Shown here: piece after piece, positions 1-7,946 of the stretch | Layout of the letters: each line of letters starts with the position of its first letter | How positions within the stretch are numbered: position 1 is the first letter of the stretch | NCBI GenBank assembly: GCA_964528095.1 | Contig: CAZGSG010000075.1 | Location: 1-21,987 of the forward strand | DNA length: 21,987 nucleotides | From: CAZGSG01 sp964528095 | Lineage (GTDB): Bacteria > Bacteroidota > Bacteroidia > Chitinophagales > Chitinophagaceae | Reading direction: 5' to 3' | The notes under the pieces: model-generated | What the model was told of the DNA's origin: nothing | What the model saw: only the letters and a program-made list of their open reading frames with translations | The model's database searches: none | Translations under genes and position numbers: made by a program

Positions 1-2
1 AG

Positions 3-116
3 CTATCCGAGAAAGCGGAAAAGGAGAAAGACCTGTTTTCCTCTCATTCAATGGATGAGGCAGAAGATAACCACCTGGAGAAAAAAGAACGTAGAAAAAA
101 GAAAGGAAGTGTATAA
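3..116 (+). CDS. C-terminal fragment of an unidentified protein
   Basis: The reading frame is open from the left edge and ends at TAA 114-116, giving the last 37 residues of a protein. The tail is strongly charged, with many Lys, Glu and Asp residues and a basic KKERRKKK stretch just before the end, as in cytosolic tails. A terminator-like hairpin at 149-170 followed by a T-run supports a + strand gene ending here. Frame 1 is also open across this stretch, but its translation is less protein-like. No domain is visible, so I assign no function. Confidence 0.45.
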   Translation, partial: LSEKAEKEKDLFSSHSMDEAEDNHLEKKERRKKKGSV

Positions 117-880
117 AAATTTCCCGATGCTGAACAATGAACGGGTAGCAAGGTCTCAGGGAAAACCTTGATTTTTTCTGCATAATGCTTTTTTTTATCT
201 GCCTGGTTGATTTTTTTTTCATCACTAAGGTTGTTTCATCTGCACATCTAGGATGTGACAATTATAGTATACGGGTAATTCTGATACCTTTTATTTTTTA
301 ATAGATATTAGATACCATTCTCGTTTAGTTAAGACCTGGTCGGGTTAATTTCAGAGAGATATGGACGCATCCTTACATATATAGAAGGGCGATATGTTTG
401 CAGCAAAACATCATACCCAACAACCCTGACCTTGGTCAACTATAGATAATAATAAATTCATTGTATACATAAATGCGAATTCAAAATTCCCTGGTATTGA
501 TAAAATCATTTTTGCTCGGAGCCATCTCAAAAGTGTTTTTTAATAGGGTCATGTTGTAGTTGACTGTTTTCACACAGTAAAAACACTCCTTAGCTCAATC
601 CTATGCAAATAGCTAAGTTCTTCCTTCGCTCATTTTCCCTGTTAGCTCCTTTGAAATCCCTATCGACATATAGGAGCTACCAATTTATTTCGGACACCTA
701 CTGATAAGGCAGATAAATGCTGCTATTGTTAAGGCGCTCTTAACGTTTACTACTATTGCTTTATTTATCCCTTCTGGCATCATTTTTTCACCTTTTGTGA
801 TCCTTTCCCGGTTATAGTTTCCGGCCCAACCAATAACCAATTGCTCATAACCCTTTTTTTTAATTTAAATATGAGTAATT
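117..880. other. Long gene-free region with several small dyads
   Basis: No convincing coding sequence is seen on either strand over about 760 bases. Besides the terminator at 149-178 there are scattered dyads: CACATC/GATGTG (243-257, 3-nt loop), GACC-T-GGTC (333-341), TGACC-TT-GGTCA (427-438), ACTGT/ACAGT (563-578) and TAGCTCCT/AGGAGCTA (643-650 and 672-679). I could not find a good TAnnTTTG promoter element close to the gene at 881. The region may hold a regulatory sequence, a small RNA or a decayed gene. Nothing in it decides between these. Confidence 0.5.
149..178 (+). terminator. Probable Rho-independent terminator of the left-edge gene
   Basis: The arms CAAGGT (149-154) and ACCTTG (165-170) form a 6-bp stem with a 10-nt loop, followed by A and six T (172-177). 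It lies 33 bases after the stop codon of the left-edge reading frame. The stem is short, so this is a moderate call. Confidence 0.45.
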
Positions 881-1648
881 ATGATCAAGCTTAGTTCATC
901 TATCCGTTCGGGTGCAATAGCAGTAGCAGTAATTTTATTGAGCAGCATCATCTTTTTGTCGTGTAAAAAAGATAATAATGATAATAACAATATCCCGGTT
1001 GCTGGTTTAATGGCATTCAACCTGTCTCCTGACAAATCTTCTGTAGGCTTTGCGCTGTCCGGTAGCAATCTTACTAATGCACCATTGGCGTATACTAATT
1101 ATACAGGTGCTTATCTTGGAATCTACCCCGGCGCACGCGAGGTACAATCCTATGATTTTAATTCCGCTGGAACGATCGCGTCAGCTCCAGGAACTTTTGA
1201 GGCAGATAAGTATTATTCTGTATTCCTCTTAGGCGCTGCCGGTAATTACAAGAATATTGTGGTGAATGATAATGTGGATACACTTGCAGGTTCATCAGGG
1301 CAGGCATTTATCCGTTATGTGAACGCGATCCCGGATTCTGTTTCCGCACCTACCGTTACTATTACAGCAAATGGTAGTAATGTAATAAATGATCCCGCTC
1401 CTTTCACTACGGTTTCCAATTTTGTACCTGTAAGCGCGGGCAGTGTTAGCATTGCAGTAAAGAACAGCAGTAACATTGATGTGAGCAGGACCATCACCGT
1501 GGAAGAGAAAAAAGTATACACGGTGTTACTGGTTGGTATTCCCGGATCTGCAACAACCCCGGCTGAGATCAAGTTTATCGGTAATGGTACCCTTGATGAT
1601 GCTAGCAGGAGAACTTCGTCTGCCAATCGCGCGGCGTCGATCAATTAG
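881..1648 (+). CDS. DUF4397-type lipoprotein
   Basis: This 255-residue protein has a lipoprotein signal: a hydrophobic stretch at about 11-26 ending in FLSC, with Cys28 as the expected lipidated residue. An Asn/Asp-rich linker follows (31-37) and then Ile-Pro. The mature part is rich in Ser, Thr, Val and Gly, with phrases such as AFIRYVNAIPDS and YTVLLVGIPGS. These are typical of the beta-sandwich DUF4397 repeats found in secreted Bacteroidota proteins. Two related units seem present, about 40-130 and 131-235. The start is ATG 881, the only ATG in front of the signal peptide; a nearby ATG at 871 is in another frame and ends quickly. It stands alone and converges on the AsmA-family gene. The family assignment is from recalled sequence style, and the function of DUF4397 proteins is not known. 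Confidence 0.8.
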   Translation: MIKLSSSIRSGAIAVAVILLSSIIFLSCKKDNNDNNNIPVAGLMAFNLSPDKSSVGFALSGSNLTNAPLAYTNYTGAYLGIYPGAREVQSYDFNSAGTIASAPGTFEADKYYSVFLLGAAGNYKNIVVNDNVDTLAGSSGQAFIRYVNAIPDSVSAPTVTITANGSNVINDPAPFTTVSNFVPVSAGSVSIAVKNSSNIDVSRTITVEEKKVYTVLLVGIPGSATTPAEIKFIGNGTLDDASRRTSSANRAASIN

Positions 1649-1738
1649 TGTTTGAAAGACTGATTTCTTAGACGAGTAGTCTTAAGTTAAATTACCACAG
1701 GGGATTAAAACAAAAATGCGATAGATGAGTGGTAATAA

Positions 1739-1775
1739 AAAAAGGACCGGTTCATTTCTATGACCGGTCCTTTTT
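1739..1775. terminator. Strong bidirectional terminator
   Basis: Perfect 13-nt arms (1739-1751 and 1763-1775) pair through AAAAAGGACCGGT and its complement around an 11-nt loop. The A-run and T-run give U-tails in both directions. It lies between the convergent genes 881-1648 (+) and 1792-4866 (-) and can serve both. Confidence 0.9.
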
Positions 1776-1791
1776 CTTTTATGAAGTATTA

Positions 1792-4700
1792 TCAATTGGA
1801 TTTTGTAGAGTCGGCCGCTGTTTTTTTCTTTTTGTTTAAAAGATTGTTGATCGTATTCTTGATCGTCTTTTCTGTGTTCTTTTTGGTAGAATCGAGATTC
1901 GTTGTTTTTTGTGTAGAGTCTTTACCAAACAATTTATTTTTGATCTCTTCTTTTACATCGTTTACAACCTGGTTCTTTACTGCGTTTACAGAATCTTTGA
2001 TCGTCTTTTTTGTACTATCGATTTTGGCCTGTGCAAAATCAGTGGCCTGCTGTTTCAGATCTTCTACGGCATCACCAGCCACTTCTTTCAGGTCTGTCTT
2101 GATGGAAGGATTTGTCATCGATCCACCCAGTTTGATATTGAGGTTCACTGTTTCTCCCAATTTCACCGCAATACCTTTGTTGTTTGCCTGTGTGGCAAGA
2201 TTATTCAGCAAATTATTTCCCTGCGCGCCCAAGTATTTGCGCGGCAGTTTCATCGCTACAATATAATCAATGGTTTTATCCAGGCCATGTGTACCACCGA
2301 TCTGCATTTCAATGTCCTTTACTTTTATGGTGAAGGGTTTTACCAGTACCATGCCATTAGCGATCTCTATATAATTTTTAATATCTTTTACAGTGATCTC
2401 TTTTAATTCATTTATCTGTAAGGTAGAAGCAATCTTCTCGAGCGGGGCAAAATTACGCAGCACGCCTTCCAGCAACAATAAATTGCCTTTGCCGGTCAGG
2501 GTTGCGAGATCGGGCATCATATTGCCATTCAGTTTACCATTCATGGATAATTGTGAAGATAGTTTGCCTGAAAGGAATTGTCCGATGGGCATTAGTGCTT
2601 TCACAGTATTGAAGGAAAGAAATGTTTTTTGGATGTCAAGACCTTTTACATCATATGCAATGGCAATGGCGGGATCCTTTTTACTGAGCCTGGTAGAGTA
2701 GGAGCCATTGAGGGTCATCTGGCCGTCCAGTGCATCCAGGTTTATATTTTGCAGTTTCACTGTTTCATCTGCCAGCAGTAAGCTGCCATTGATATTATTG
2801 TAAGCTACTTTATCATAGGTTACCTGTCCGGCTTTTGCATTTAATACAATATCGAGATTGCCGGGTACAAGAAAAGGATCGGCGGCTGTAGTAGTCGCTG
2901 CTGGTGTCGTTGTACCGGCAGGCGCTTCTTCAGTTCCCATCCAGTCATTAAGATTCATTTTGTCTACTGAAACGTTCAGCACTCCTTTCAACGGCTCATC
3001 CTTCAACGCGTAACCTATTAGGTTGTTCAGCGTTCCATTACCGGAGAAATTGGATTGCAGATAACTACCGGAAAAATTACTGATTGTTGCAGACTGCGGG
3101 TTAAATGAAGCATTGACAACGGGTACACTGATGCCACCGGGATAGTCTTTGGAAACATACTTTACATTATTGAGACTGGCAGTTCCGCTGGTATTGATCT
3201 TGTCATATTCTCCTTTGTCTATCGCGGTTTTATTGCCGGCAAATTTGATATCCGCATTCAGTATGCCTGACAGCGTAGTGCCCGGTTCAAGAGTGGTGAA
3301 CTGTTTTACATTATCCAGGGTGAATCTTCCCTTTGCTGTTCCGTCAAAATTGATAGCGGACATCGGGTTCTTCAATTGCAATGTAAAATCGACCGGGTCT
3401 TTACCAATTTCAACATGTCCTGCAGGAATAGTGATGTTCGTATTATCGGCTATGCCGCCACTGTTTTCCACCTGTACTTTGATGGTGCCGTTTTGAACAG
3501 GCTGTGGAAAATCAGCTGATGAATAAAAGAGATTGGTGATATCAAAAAAACCACCGGCGCTGAATGGGCCGCGTTGTGTTTCCAGTGCAGACATATTGCC
3601 TTTGGCAAATGCGTCTGCCCGTACAATGCCTGCCAGTTTGGTACCCGCGTCCAGTTTTACAAACTGGGATACCTGGGAAAGATCAAGCTTTCCTTTTACC
3701 GCGGCATCAATGTATTTAGCCGTCTCGGGGTTTTTGAACAGGAGCCTGAAATCAAAGGGTTCATTATCCATTTCCAGGTGACCTTTGGAAAGATCAATGA
3801 CTGTATTATCCATTTTGCCATCTATATTGGCTTCATGTAATGCAAACTGAATATTTTTTACAGGCTTTGGAAGATCGGGATATTGAAAGGAAGCATCTTT
3901 GATATCGAGGTTCACATCATAAGCCGGCAATTGCTGGGGACTGTATACTCCTTTTATAAAACCTTTGAACAGCGCCTGGCCACTTGTTTTAATTTTATCA
4001 AAATCTGATTTATACACCGCAGGGATCAATGAAAGAATATCTTTAAAATCATTGGCTGGAGAATTGAAATTGATATCCATATTATAGGTACTATCATTCA
4101 CCAGTTGGAAAAAACCATTGCTGGCCAGTTTCAGGTTATTTAATACTATATCATCTGTTTTGAAACTGTATTTGCTATTCGTATTATCAACCTGTATATC
4201 TGCGTCAATGGCTGTATTGGTATTTACCAGGTAAGGGATGCCTGCATACGTGAAGTTGACTTCTTTTGCCTTTGTGCTGGTCGATAATGTAAAGACATCT
4301 GCTGTAAAATCGCCGCTGCCTTCATGATCGAGGCCGGATATTTCGGTATTGATATCGCTGCTTTCATCCTTATACTGAATATAACCATTGCTGATAGCAT
4401 ATTTTTTCAACGTCATTTTGAATTCAGAAGCAGCCGTATCCACCGCTGCTGCTGTGCTTGTATCCGTACTTTTTTTGGTTATATCCCAGTTTGCCTGGCC
4501 TTCTTTTGTGACCAGGGCATGTATGCGTGGTGATTGAAGGAATACCCCGGATACTTTTATGTTCTTTCCTTTTATTACACTGATTATATCAGCAGAGGCA
4601 TCCAGTGTTTTTGCAGATAGCAGGGTGTCTTTTGCGAATACACCTGTGCCCACTACAGAAAGCTCATCGAGACTGATCGATATTTTGGGGAAATGACGGA

Positions 4701-4866
4701 ATAGTGAGAGGCTCACGTCTTTGAAATCCACTTTTGCAGTAAGACTTTTGTTAATTTCTTTTTTAACCAGTTCGGTTATTTGCTTTTTAAATAACAAAGG
4801 GATCAAAAAAGCAAGGGCGATAAGAATAAGAAGCGTGATGCCGGTGATCTTAAAGAATTTTTTCAT
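1792..4866 (-). CDS. AsmA family protein, large
   Basis: This 1024-residue protein is anchored at its N-terminus. After MKKFFK a single membrane segment lies at about 7-26, followed by the AsmA-type opening (KINKSL-like helix, then FKDVSLSLFRHFPKISISLDEL). The long middle consists of repeating beta-strand units ("F.GTAKGRFTLDNVKQF" style), as in the repeating beta-groove proteins AsmA and TamB. The AsmA C-terminal region is recognisable at about 745-880. A hydrophilic tail from about 925 is rich in Lys, Asp, Ser and Thr and probably helical. Members of this family are thought to carry phospholipids between inner and outer membrane or to affect outer-membrane assembly; the substrate here is inferred only. 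A Thr/Ala-rich low-complexity patch lies near residues 640-660. The gene is a single unit with its own likely promoter and the shared terminator at 1739-1775. Confidence 0.85.
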   Translation of the reverse strand: MKKFFKITGITLLILIALAFLIPLLFKKQITELVKKEINKSLTAKVDFKDVSLSLFRHFPKISISLDELSVVGTGVFAKDTLLSAKTLDASADIISVIKGKNIKVSGVFLQSPRIHALVTKEGQANWDITKKSTDTSTAAAVDTAASEFKMTLKKYAISNGYIQYKDESSDINTEISGLDHEGSGDFTADVFTLSTSTKAKEVNFTYAGIPYLVNTNTAIDADIQVDNTNSKYSFKTDDIVLNNLKLASNGFFQLVNDSTYNMDINFNSPANDFKDILSLIPAVYKSDFDKIKTSGQALFKGFIKGVYSPQQLPAYDVNLDIKDASFQYPDLPKPVKNIQFALHEANIDGKMDNTVIDLSKGHLEMDNEPFDFRLLFKNPETAKYIDAAVKGKLDLSQVSQFVKLDAGTKLAGIVRADAFAKGNMSALETQRGPFSAGGFFDITNLFYSSADFPQPVQNGTIKVQVENSGGIADNTNITIPAGHVEIGKDPVDFTLQLKNPMSAINFDGTAKGRFTLDNVKQFTTLEPGTTLSGILNADIKFAGNKTAIDKGEYDKINTSGTASLNNVKYVSKDYPGGISVPVVNASFNPQSATISNFSGSYLQSNFSGNGTLNNLIGYALKDEPLKGVLNVSVDKMNLNDWMGTEEAPAGTTTPAATTTAADPFLVPGNLDIVLNAKAGQVTYDKVAYNNINGSLLLADETVKLQNINLDALDGQMTLNGSYSTRLSKKDPAIAIAYDVKGLDIQKTFLSFNTVKALMPIGQFLSGKLSSQLSMNGKLNGNMMPDLATLTGKGNLLLLEGVLRNFAPLEKIASTLQINELKEITVKDIKNYIEIANGMVLVKPFTIKVKDIEMQIGGTHGLDKTIDYIVAMKLPRKYLGAQGNNLLNNLATQANNKGIAVKLGETVNLNIKLGGSMTNPSIKTDLKEVAGDAVEDLKQQATDFAQAKIDSTKKTIKDSVNAVKNQVVNDVKEEIKNKLFGKDSTQKTTNLDSTKKNTEKTIKNTINNLLNKKKKTAADSTKSN

Positions 4867-4919
4867 AGTATACTATTGATTGACAATTAGTTGAGCCAGT
4901 CCTTTCCAGTCCGACCCTG

Positions 4920-4951
4920 CAAAAATGCAACTATAAAAGGATATGGGCAAG
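4920..4951 (-). promoter_or_regulatory. Possible Bacteroidota-type promoter for the AsmA-family gene
   Basis: On the minus strand CTTG (4948-4951) is followed after 20 nt by CATTTTTG (4920-4927). This differs from TAnnTTTG only in its first base. It would start transcription about 50 bases before ATG 4866. The one mismatch keeps the confidence low. Confidence 0.35.
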
Positions 4952-4980
4952 GGAATGTTTCGTAGTAGTTTCGAATGCTG

Positions 4981-5097
4981 AGTTTTTGGTCCTTAGTTCT
5001 TAGTCCATAGTTCTTTGGATTGAAACGTACGATCGGATTTGTAAAGAAAAATTGATCTAAAGAACTATAGACTAAGAACCAAAAACTATAAACTATA
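4981..5097. repeat. Heptamer-built inverted repeat
   Basis: The left arm (4981-5020) and right arm (5055-5087) are reverse complements apart from two substitutions and one extra 7-base unit (CCTTAGT) on the left, around a 34-nt spacer. Both arms are made of degenerate 7-mers such as TAGTTCT, TAGTCCA and TATAGTT. The heptad phase continues to 5097, inside the end of the aminotransferase gene, where it encodes the final Tyr-Ser-Leu and the TAG stop. The fold could end transcription of that gene. I recall similar 7-base intergenic repeats in other Bacteroidota genomes, but could not check this. Confidence 0.8.
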
Positions 5098-6456
5098 CTG
5101 GTCCGCTATCAGCAATGCTTCGCTTATAATGGCGAGACCTTCATCAACCTGGGCTTTGGTAATGATAAGCGGAGGGGCAATAAAAATATAGCTCCATCTT
5201 ACAAATGTATGCATGCCCAGTTCCCTGATCTTCGCCGCCACTTTATTCATCACCACCATTTCATCGGGTTTGGCATTAAACGGGGCCATCGGCTCTTTGG
5301 TTTGTTTATTCTTTACCAGTTCAATACAACCCAATAGACCAGTATTGCGCCAGTCGCCGATACAGGTATGCTTTTGTTTGAGCAATTCCATTTGTTCGTT
5401 TATGTATTCGCCCATTGTTCCTGCATTCTCAATCAGGTGATCGGTCTCATATATCTGTAATGTTTCCAATGCGGCTGCGCAGCTAACGGGATGCGCAGAA
5501 TAGGTAAGCCCGAGTGGTAACATCGCATCGTCATACCTGGATGCAATCTTATCACTGACCATCAGGCAGCCAAAGGGCAGGTAACCACAGGTAAGACCTT
5601 TGGCCATTGCAACCATATCGGGTACAATCGAATGATGTTCGAAACCAAACCATTTGCCTGTTCGCCCAAAGCCGCTCATCACCTCATCTATGATCAGTAA
5701 GATCCCCTGTTGATCACAGATCGCTCTTACCTGCTTTAAGTAACCCACAGGATATTTCAAACAACCGGATGAACCTGATTCGCCTTCAAGCAAAATAGCG
5801 GCGATATTGCCCGGCCCTTCATAGGCAATGATCTTTTCCAATTGGGCCACTGCTTCTTTGAGCAGGTTCTCTTCACCATATTCCCAACGATACAAGTAAG
5901 GGAGATCGAAGTGCACAAAATTTGGCGACTGTTGCGCGTCTACGGGTAACTTGCGTGGATCGCCGCTTGCAGTCATTGCGCCATTAGAAGAGCCATGGTA
6001 GGATTGATAACGACTCAGTATCTTATGTTTTCCTGTATAAAGTCTCGCCAGCTTGATCGCATTTTCTATTGAAGTAGCTCCGCAGAGAGTAAAGAACGCT
6101 TTGTTGAGATCGCCAGGACATATGGCCGCAAGTTTTTTGCCCAGTTCACCGCGCACTTTCGTCACGCAATTGGGTGTTACATAACTGACTTCCTGCATCT
6201 GTTTTACCACGGCATTGGTGATCCGCTGATCTCCGTGGCCGATGTTCACATTCATAAGGCCAGAAGAGAAGTCCAGGTATTTTTTTCCTTCGTAGTCATA
6301 CAGGTATACGCCTTCTCCATACTTCACGGCTATTGGCTGTATGTTTTTTTGTTTGCTCCAGGAAAAAAGCGTGTAGTCGAGGTTGTCTGCAAGTACCTGG
6401 TCTGTTGCTGATGGGGTCAAAGGCCCCGGTGCTACTGTTGTTTTGTCTGCTGCCAT
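5086..6456 (-). CDS. Class III PLP-dependent aminotransferase
   Basis: This is a fold-type I aminotransferase of about 456 residues when started at ATG 6456. Recognisable elements, numbered from that start, are the early VYLYDYEGKKYLDFSSGL segment, the glycine-containing CGATSIENAIKLAR cofactor loop near 125-138, IIDEVMSGFGRTG with the pyridine-binding Asp257, and MAKGLTCGYLP with Lys286 as the expected PLP lysine. It resembles taurine/beta-alanine/omega-amino acid:pyruvate transaminases more than ornithine or GABA enzymes, but the substrate cannot be read from the sequence. The frame runs on upstream to a TTG at 6495. That codon lies inside a strong -7 promoter element (6493-6500), so the longer start would not be transcribed; an A-rich leader precedes ATG 6456. 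The last residues lie in a heptamer repeat. It is transcribed alone, divergent from trmH. Confidence 0.85.
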   Translation of the reverse strand: MAADKTTVAPGPLTPSATDQVLADNLDYTLFSWSKQKNIQPIAVKYGEGVYLYDYEGKKYLDFSSGLMNVNIGHGDQRITNAVVKQMQEVSYVTPNCVTKVRGELGKKLAAICPGDLNKAFFTLCGATSIENAIKLARLYTGKHKILSRYQSYHGSSNGAMTASGDPRKLPVDAQQSPNFVHFDLPYLYRWEYGEENLLKEAVAQLEKIIAYEGPGNIAAILLEGESGSSGCLKYPVGYLKQVRAICDQQGILLIIDEVMSGFGRTGKWFGFEHHSIVPDMVAMAKGLTCGYLPFGCLMVSDKIASRYDDAMLPLGLTYSAHPVSCAAALETLQIYETDHLIENAGTMGEYINEQMELLKQKHTCIGDWRNTGLLGCIELVKNKQTKEPMAPFNAKPDEMVVMNKVAAKIRELGMHTFVRWSYIFIAPPLIITKAQVDEGLAIISEALLIADQYSL

Positions 6457-6492
6457 ACTAGTGTTTTTTAGTTGCTCTCGTTGCCCCTGGTG

Positions 6493-6500
6493 CAAAGTTA
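6493..6500 (-). promoter_or_regulatory. -7 promoter element for the aminotransferase gene
   Basis: The minus strand reads TAACTTTG, an exact match to TAnnTTTG. Transcription would start near 6487, leaving a leader of about 30 bases before ATG 6456. No clear -33 TTTG is present; TTTC sits about 24 nt upstream. The element decides the start codon of this gene. Confidence 0.6.
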
Positions 6501-6570
6501 TGATGAAAGCGGGAAGAGACGCATGAAACTGCCGCGGCCAGGATCCTGGAAGCAGTTAACCGGTATTGTT

Positions 6571-6578
6571 TATTTTTG
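6571..6578 (+). promoter_or_regulatory. -7 promoter element for trmH
   Basis: TATTTTTG is an exact match to TAnnTTTG, 18 bases before ATG 6596. The predicted leader is only about ten bases. The -33 region is not convincing. Together with 6493-6500 it forms a divergent promoter pair. Confidence 0.5.
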
Positions 6579-6595
6579 TTTTTTAATAAGCAGCA

Positions 6596-7204
6596 ATGAC
6601 CCCGGAAAGAAAAGATAAATTAACCGGCGTGCTTTTAAGACGCCAGCCCGATATTACGATCGTATTGGAAAATGTGTTTGATCCGCATAATATTTCAGCA
6701 GTGATGCGCACCTGTGATGCGGTGGGCGTGCAGGAGATCTATATCCTGAACACCAGGATCCCCCGGCATAAAAAATGGGGCCCGAGAAGTTCATCCAGCG
6801 CGGCCAAATGGCTAACCATTCACCAGTTTGAGGATGCTGAAGCCTGTTTCTCGGCCTTGCGGAAACGTTATTCCACTATTTTAACAACCCACTTAAGCAG
6901 CGATGCGGTAGGTTTGTACTCGATTGATTTCACCAATAGCATTGCCCTGGTTTTTGGCAATGAACATGCAGGGGTGAGTGAAGAGATCAGGGCACTGGCA
7001 GATGGAAATTTTATTATTCCGCAGGTAGGGATCATTCAATCACTTAATATCAGCGTGGCCTGCGCGGTTACTTTATATGAAGCATTTCGCCAGAAAAACC
7101 TGGCAGGACATTATGAGCGGCAGGACCTGGATCATGAAATGAAAAAAGGATTGCTGGAAGAATGGAGTCTCGAAGAAAATCAGGCTGGCAATACCAGCGC
7201 TTAA
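6596..7204 (+). CDS. trmH: tRNA (guanosine-18-2'-O)-methyltransferase
   Basis: This SPOUT-fold methyltransferase of 202 residues would use S-adenosylmethionine to methylate the 2'-OH of G18 in the tRNA D-loop. All three SpoU motifs are present. Motif 1 is DPHNISAVMRTCDAVG with Asn32 and the likely catalytic Arg38. Motif 2 is LVFGNEHAGVSEE with Glu123. Motif 3 is IPQVGIIQSLNISVACAVTLYE with Ser149 and Asn151. The opening (MTPERKDKLTGVLLRRQPDI) matches E. coli TrmH closely in style, which favours TrmH over the RlmB or TrmL branches. The length is near normal for the family, with a short charged C-terminal extension. ATG 6596 follows a TAnnTTTG element, and the thioredoxin-like gene begins 19 bases after the stop, so the two are probably co-transcribed. 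Confidence 0.9.
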   Translation: MTPERKDKLTGVLLRRQPDITIVLENVFDPHNISAVMRTCDAVGVQEIYILNTRIPRHKKWGPRSSSSAAKWLTIHQFEDAEACFSALRKRYSTILTTHLSSDAVGLYSIDFTNSIALVFGNEHAGVSEEIRALADGNFIIPQVGIIQSLNISVACAVTLYEAFRQKNLAGHYERQDLDHEMKKGLLEEWSLEENQAGNTSA

Positions 7205-7223
7205 AATACCGATAGGTCTTGCT

Positions 7224-7706
7224 ATGAAACTGAAAAAGATATATTTGATTGTGCTCGCCCTGTTAACGGTGTTTGCAGGTATGGGGCAGGAAGTAAAAAA
7301 AGTGAAGATCGGGGAACTGGAGAAGATCATTGCCGATAGCAAAACCCCATTGATAGTCAATTTCTGGGCTACATTCTGCAAGCCCTGTATAGAAGAGATC
7401 CCTTATTTTCAAAAACTGGTAAAAGCGCATGAAAAAGATAAGGCGCAGCTATTGCTGGTGAGCATGGACATGAGCGATGATTATCCGAAGATCGCGCCGT
7501 TTGCAATTAAAAGAAATTTTACCTCGCCTATCATCTGGCTCAATGAATCGAATGCGGATTATTTCTGTCCCCGTATCGATGCAAAATGGTCGGGAGGCAT
7601 ACCGGCTACACTTTTTGTAAATAATAAAAAAGGGATAAAGAAATTTGTAGAGGATCAGCTTTCGGAAGAGAGATTGGAAAAGGAGATCGTGGAAATGTTG
7701 CGGTAA
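7224..7706 (+). CDS. Exported TlpA-like thioredoxin-fold protein
   Basis: This 160-residue protein has a cleavable signal peptide (about 1-21, ending GMG before QE) and so should act in the periplasm. The redox motif is FWATFCKPC, with Cys52 and Cys55 in a CKPC arrangement, followed by an IEEIP helix as in TlpA/ResA proteins. The cis-proline before a beta strand is in GGIPATLF (Pro127). The rest (LLLVSMDMSDDYPK and a short C-terminal helix) fits the TlpA-like family. It probably reduces disulfides in exported proteins or cytochrome c precursors, but no partner gene is nearby. It follows trmH with a 19-base gap. No good terminator is visible after the stop. Confidence 0.85.
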   Translation: MKLKKIYLIVLALLTVFAGMGQEVKKVKIGELEKIIADSKTPLIVNFWATFCKPCIEEIPYFQKLVKAHEKDKAQLLLVSMDMSDDYPKIAPFAIKRNFTSPIIWLNESNADYFCPRIDAKWSGGIPATLFVNNKKGIKKFVEDQLSEERLEKEIVEMLR

Positions 7707-7896
7707 GTAAGTGAATCAGGCAGCAGGAACCTACTATTTTTTGTTGAGAGGTTATTGCATCTTTTAATAACGATATAATATTATTAAGAAGTTTGATGAT
7801 GGGCAAACACCTGGTAGGAGATAGATAAATATCGAATACCTGGAATATGCAATATAAAGGCGGAAGGTCTACAAGATGTTCTGTTGAATCACCATA

Positions 7897-7926
7897 TTTG
7901 GATAAACGGGAAAAAGAGTAAATTTG
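7897..7926 (+). promoter_or_regulatory. Promoter of the toxin-antitoxin pair
   Basis: TTTG (7897-7900) and TAAATTTG (7919-7926) match the Bacteroidota -33 and -7 consensus, separated by 18 nt. Transcription would begin near 7932, about 15 bases before ATG 7947. This excludes an upstream in-frame TTG at 7884 as the start of the antitoxin gene. Confidence 0.7.
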
Positions 7927-7946
7927 AGCAAAAGAGTACAACAATT

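Noticed and set aside
119..131. TTTCCCGATGC also occurs near 8639-8649
   Set aside because: An 11-base match in 22 kb with no further similarity around it is best taken as chance.
1760..2266. Open frame on the + strand opposite the AsmA-family gene
   Set aside because: It is antisense to a clear coding sequence, starts inside the terminator, and its translation is a Phe/Ser/Val-rich shadow with no domain.
7764..7787. TTAATAA and TTATTAA dyad after the thioredoxin-like gene
   Set aside because: It is a 7-bp all-AT stem in AT-rich DNA with no following T-run, so chance is likely.
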